The notes under the pieces: generated by a model
The model's database searches: none
The model's input: the letters and a program-made list of their open reading frames with translations, nothing else
What the model was told of the DNA's origin: nothing
Shown: piece by piece, positions 60,767 to 64,000 of the stretch
Position numbering within the stretch: the first letter of the stretch is position 1
Layout of the letters: each line of letters opens with the position of its first letter
NCBI GenBank assembly: GCA_965153455.1
Contig: OZ234502.1
Location: 12,989,495 to 13,053,494 of the forward strand
Source of the DNA: Sphagnum compactum
Lineage: Eukaryota; Bryophyta; Sphagnopsida; Sphagnales
Reading direction: 5' to 3'
DNA: 64,000 nt
Made by a program: the position numbers and the translations under genes

Positions 60767-63700
60767 TGATATGAATGTCAATTGGAGGATTGGATTCTTC
60801 GATCAATTGCTTTATGTCAATTCCTCTTTTGTTGTGTTTTTGTATGCTTCAGCACAATCTGCAATGTGGGAAAATATGTCAGATTGCTTCAGAGCACATT
60901 TTAGGTCAATGAAAAAACAATCTGCAATTTTCTTTTTTTTTTCTAATGCATTGCCTGGGGACCTTGCATCCTTACAGATGCTATGCAAACTTTCTCTTGT
61001 TTTGGAACCACTGTCAGGAATCAGTGTTTTTTGACCTTATGAGATTCGGATGTTTATGCTCATAGTTTAGGGATGCAGCGCCCACTGGAATTAGCATGAT
61101 GAGTGCATTGTTTCTGAGTTTCTTCACAAAAATGAATGCCCCTGTTCTGCTGCAGATAGAGGAGCGTCAAAGGACTTACTCAGACTTTACGAACAAAAAA
61201 GATGAATATTCAGAACCTCCATCTGCAGAATTGAATGATCTGGTAGAAAAAGCTGGGAAGCCTGTCAACGTGACTCCCAAAAAGACAACTGGCCTGGAGA
61301 CATCTGCCCCTTCGTCATTGATAACAGCATGGCCTGCACCCTCCACACAGAAGTCAGGAACTCAAGCTCCCTCCTCTGTGAAACCTTTTTCTTCCTCAAC
61401 TGTTGCCCCATCCATTGCTCCGCCTGTGAATCCGTTTGTTGGACCACCCCCTACTCCAGCAAAGGCAGACCCAGCCACTGCTTCAGAAATTGGACAAACT
61501 GCAAGGACTGAAGTGGGCCATGAACGAGCCCCAGATGTGGGTGATACAAACAGTGTACAGGCTGTTGCCTCTCCACCCTTGGCAGGACCTAATGTGATGA
61601 ATGTCATTATTGTCGCGGCTGAATGTGCACCCTGGTCTAAAACCGGTACAATAGATCACCTGTATTGATCATTCAGATTTCTAGGTTGTATAGCTCTCTG
61701 TTGTTGTTTGTCAATACTGCCTACTTTAGATTCATCTCATCACTCGAAGAGGAAGCTGCATACTTTTTTGGATTGTTTCAACTGAAGCTCACAGATGATT
61801 CTTGATTGTCACAGGTCAGAGTGAAAAAGTAACTAACTGTGAGTGTTTGATTCTGCAGGTGGTCTAGGTGATGTGGTGGGGGCTCTACCTAAAGCATTGT
61901 CACGCCGTGGTCATCGTGTCATGGTAACTGCTAAATTGTGTTGACTCCCAAAGACATAAAGCTTTGTTGTACACATAATAAGGCTGTAAGAATATGGCAA
62001 ATTGGATTCACAACTTGGGCCAGCTAAAATGTTGGTCAATCTGGAAAGCCCATGGGATTCTACACTAATGGCTCAAATGAACCTGTGCTTGTAACAAGAT
62101 GTGATGGTAGAGCTTTCACATCTGAAAAGCAATCAATTACAAACCCAGAAGTTTATGCTGCTTCATGTGATCTTGTGAATCATCGTCTGGACACTCCAGA
62201 ATGTAATGGAAAAGGAAGATGAAAGAATTCTACTTCTCCACACCAATCTTCCAAGCATATGGGTAGCTTGCAGCATGCAAGGTGTGGTTGTATTCAAGAT
62301 TTGTGCTGGGTGCAGGTTGTAGCTCCTCGATACAGCAGCTATTTAGATGCTTGGGAAACTGGCATCCATAAGAGATACAATGTTTGGGGACAGGTATCAG
62401 ATCTCACTCTTACCTGCTTCTCATGGCCATGCAGGATGTTGTTTACTTTTCCTATTGAAGCCTGGCTGCCTGCAGCTTCTCTTAACAGTTTCACCTATGT
62501 GCACTTTCGTCCATGTCCAGGTCTAAGGTAGTCTGCTTTCTCATTGTCTCACCTTGCAGGTTAGTCATTCTACAATATCTTGTCATTGCCTCATAGTCAG
62601 CTTGCAGCCTTCCTTCAGCTTTCTAATCCTAAGCAATTTGGGTGGAATGCTGAGTAACTATGGCTGTTTATTGGTGGCAGGACCTTGAGGTTGGCTACTT
62701 TCACACCTATAAGGATGGGGTTGACTTTGTGTTTATTGATTCACCAATCTTCCATGCTGTTGCTTCTAACATTTATGGTGGTTCTCGTGAGGTATCACCA
62801 TACCACCGACCCCCTCTTTCAACAATGTTATACATAAATTTGTGATCAACAGAAGTTGCAGTTGATGTTGTTGGTAGCAATCTGTGTAGCATTACTGCCT
62901 GCCAATCAATCCTGCATATGACTCAGTTTAAGTTTTTCAGAATACTACAGAACACAGAAGTTAATGTTGGTAGTGACCTCATATTAGGGATATATTCTTC
63001 TCAACCGGGAAGGTCATGGTGATGTGCATGCAGGAGGTGTTGAGACGCATGATATTGCTCTGCAAGGCTGCTGTGGAGGTGAGACTGCTCTTTCTGGCAT
63101 TTGATAGCCCGGGTGGGGTTGGTCCGACTCTTGTGCCTGACTTGTATGAAAAACCTGGATTTTATTGATCCTCTCTTAACTACAGGTGCCTTGGCATATA
63201 CCATGTGGGGGTGTCTGCTATGGAGATGGCAATTTGGTCTTCATTGCCAATGATTGGCACACAGCCTTGCTGCCAGTATATTTGCAGGCATACTATCGAG
63301 ACAAGGGCTTGATGGAGTTTACTCGTTCTGTCCTTGTCATCCATAACATGGCCCATCAGGTTTGTTCTCTATCCCCTGCCTATCAGGATTGACTAGTTAA
63401 TATGTCAAACCTGTGTTGAGTACTTGATGTGTCATTCATTTATGTAGCTTCCAAAACATCAAGTTAGAGAGTTTTACCGAGCACATTCAAAAAACAGCAG
63501 GTTGGAGTTTGCTTAAGGAAGTGAAATGCATGTTGTATTTTACACAAAGCACATAGGTGGTGTAGAAGTCAACTTTCAAATGTGTCGGAGACATGTGCTA
63601 GGACCTGAAACTGTTGCCAAGATACATAGATAGGTCATGAGTCATGACACATTACACAACCTCATTTTGATCTAGGTGGCATTTGCAGGGCCGTGGACCA

Positions 63701-64000
63701 ATGTCAGACTATGCAAAGCTTGGGTTACCAGAACATTATGCAGATAAATTCCGTTTATTTGATCCAATTGGAGGAGAACACATGAATGTTTTCATGGCGG
63801 GTTTGATCACAGCTCATCGGATTGTGACTGTTAGCCATGGGTATGCAGGAGAGTGTCAAACGCCTGAAGGAGGGTGGGGATTGGATGGTGTCATCCGGGA
63901 TCACAACTGGAAGCTGAGGGGAGTTGTGAATGGAATTGATGACATTGAGTGGAATCCCAAGTTGGATCCCTGCCTTCAGAGTGATGGTTACAGCAACTAC
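60428..64000 (+). CDS. SS2: Starch synthase II, 5' part (runs off window)
   Basis: Eight exons in one frame: 60428-60709, 61156-61645, 61859-61923, 62316-62393, 62681-62791, 63034-63078, 63186-63359 and 63689-64000 (519 residues, 3' end missing). Exon 1 starts at the first in-frame ATG, encodes a Ser/Arg-rich plastid transit-like peptide and ends [11 protein letters not shown]. Exon 2 is a Pro/Ser/Ala-rich variable linker, then [16 protein letters not shown]. Exon 3 completes [16 protein letters not shown], the ADP-glucose-binding motif of glycosyltransferase family 5. Then come [94 protein letters not shown] and [17 protein letters not shown]. The PCGGVxYGDGN segment favours class II over GBSS, SS1 or SS3. 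The enzyme extends amylopectin chains in plastids. No break was seen. Exon 1 is the least certain part. Confidence 0.93.
60727..60763 (+). repeat. (TC)n microsatellite in starch synthase intron 1
   Basis: About 18 TC repeats lie just after the first donor site (60710). Confidence 0.95.

Overview
This is nuclear DNA of a vascular plant. It is AT-rich and gene-poor, with GT-AG introns of 0.1 to 1.4 kb, many decayed gene copies, Helitron-type transposon footprints and long degenerate tandem arrays. The style of the PPR repeats, a cytosolic-type glutathione reductase relic and the low gene density suggest a fern or another seed-free vascular plant. That placement is an inference from sequence style, not from a search.

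Layout: 1-6.9 kb is intergenic and holds one Helitron inserted seven bases inside the 5' end of another (2898-3818). 6.9-8.4 kb is a broken kinase gene on the minus strand. 9.9-13.1 kb is a four-exon NOL12/RRP17-type rRNA-processing gene (minus). 13.4-25.3 kb is mostly repeat-derived, with an unrecognised GC-rich ORF ending in a PCNA-binding-like motif (14926-15240) and a minus-strand Helitron (18978-19776). 25.5-27.8 kb is a three-exon secreted chitinase with a hevein domain and a GH19 domain; its first intron carries an antisense Helitron fragment. 27.8-40.4 kb is gene-poor: a strand-asymmetric inverted array ending in a CACTA-type terminus, a RING-like relic and a 75-bp minisatellite.

41.1-42.6 kb is PNO1, a KH-domain factor of 40S ribosome assembly. 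43.7-45.6 kb is a broken glutathione reductase gene (minus). At 45.7-46.4 kb lies a diverged copy of the NOL12 promoter and first exon. It sits head to head with a gene (46503-49148) that joins an OSB-type PDF module to five PPR triplets and ends in a mutated DYW deaminase tail. 49.6-60.4 kb is repeats and AT-rich spacer. 60.4-64.0 kb is the 5' part of starch synthase II, which runs off the window.

Functional links: NOL12 and PNO1 both act in ribosome biogenesis, and both have telo-box motifs (AAACCCTAA) just upstream. The copied NOL12 promoter also carries a telo-box and now lies between the orphan NOL12 exon and the OSB-PPR gene. The other genes look unrelated in function.
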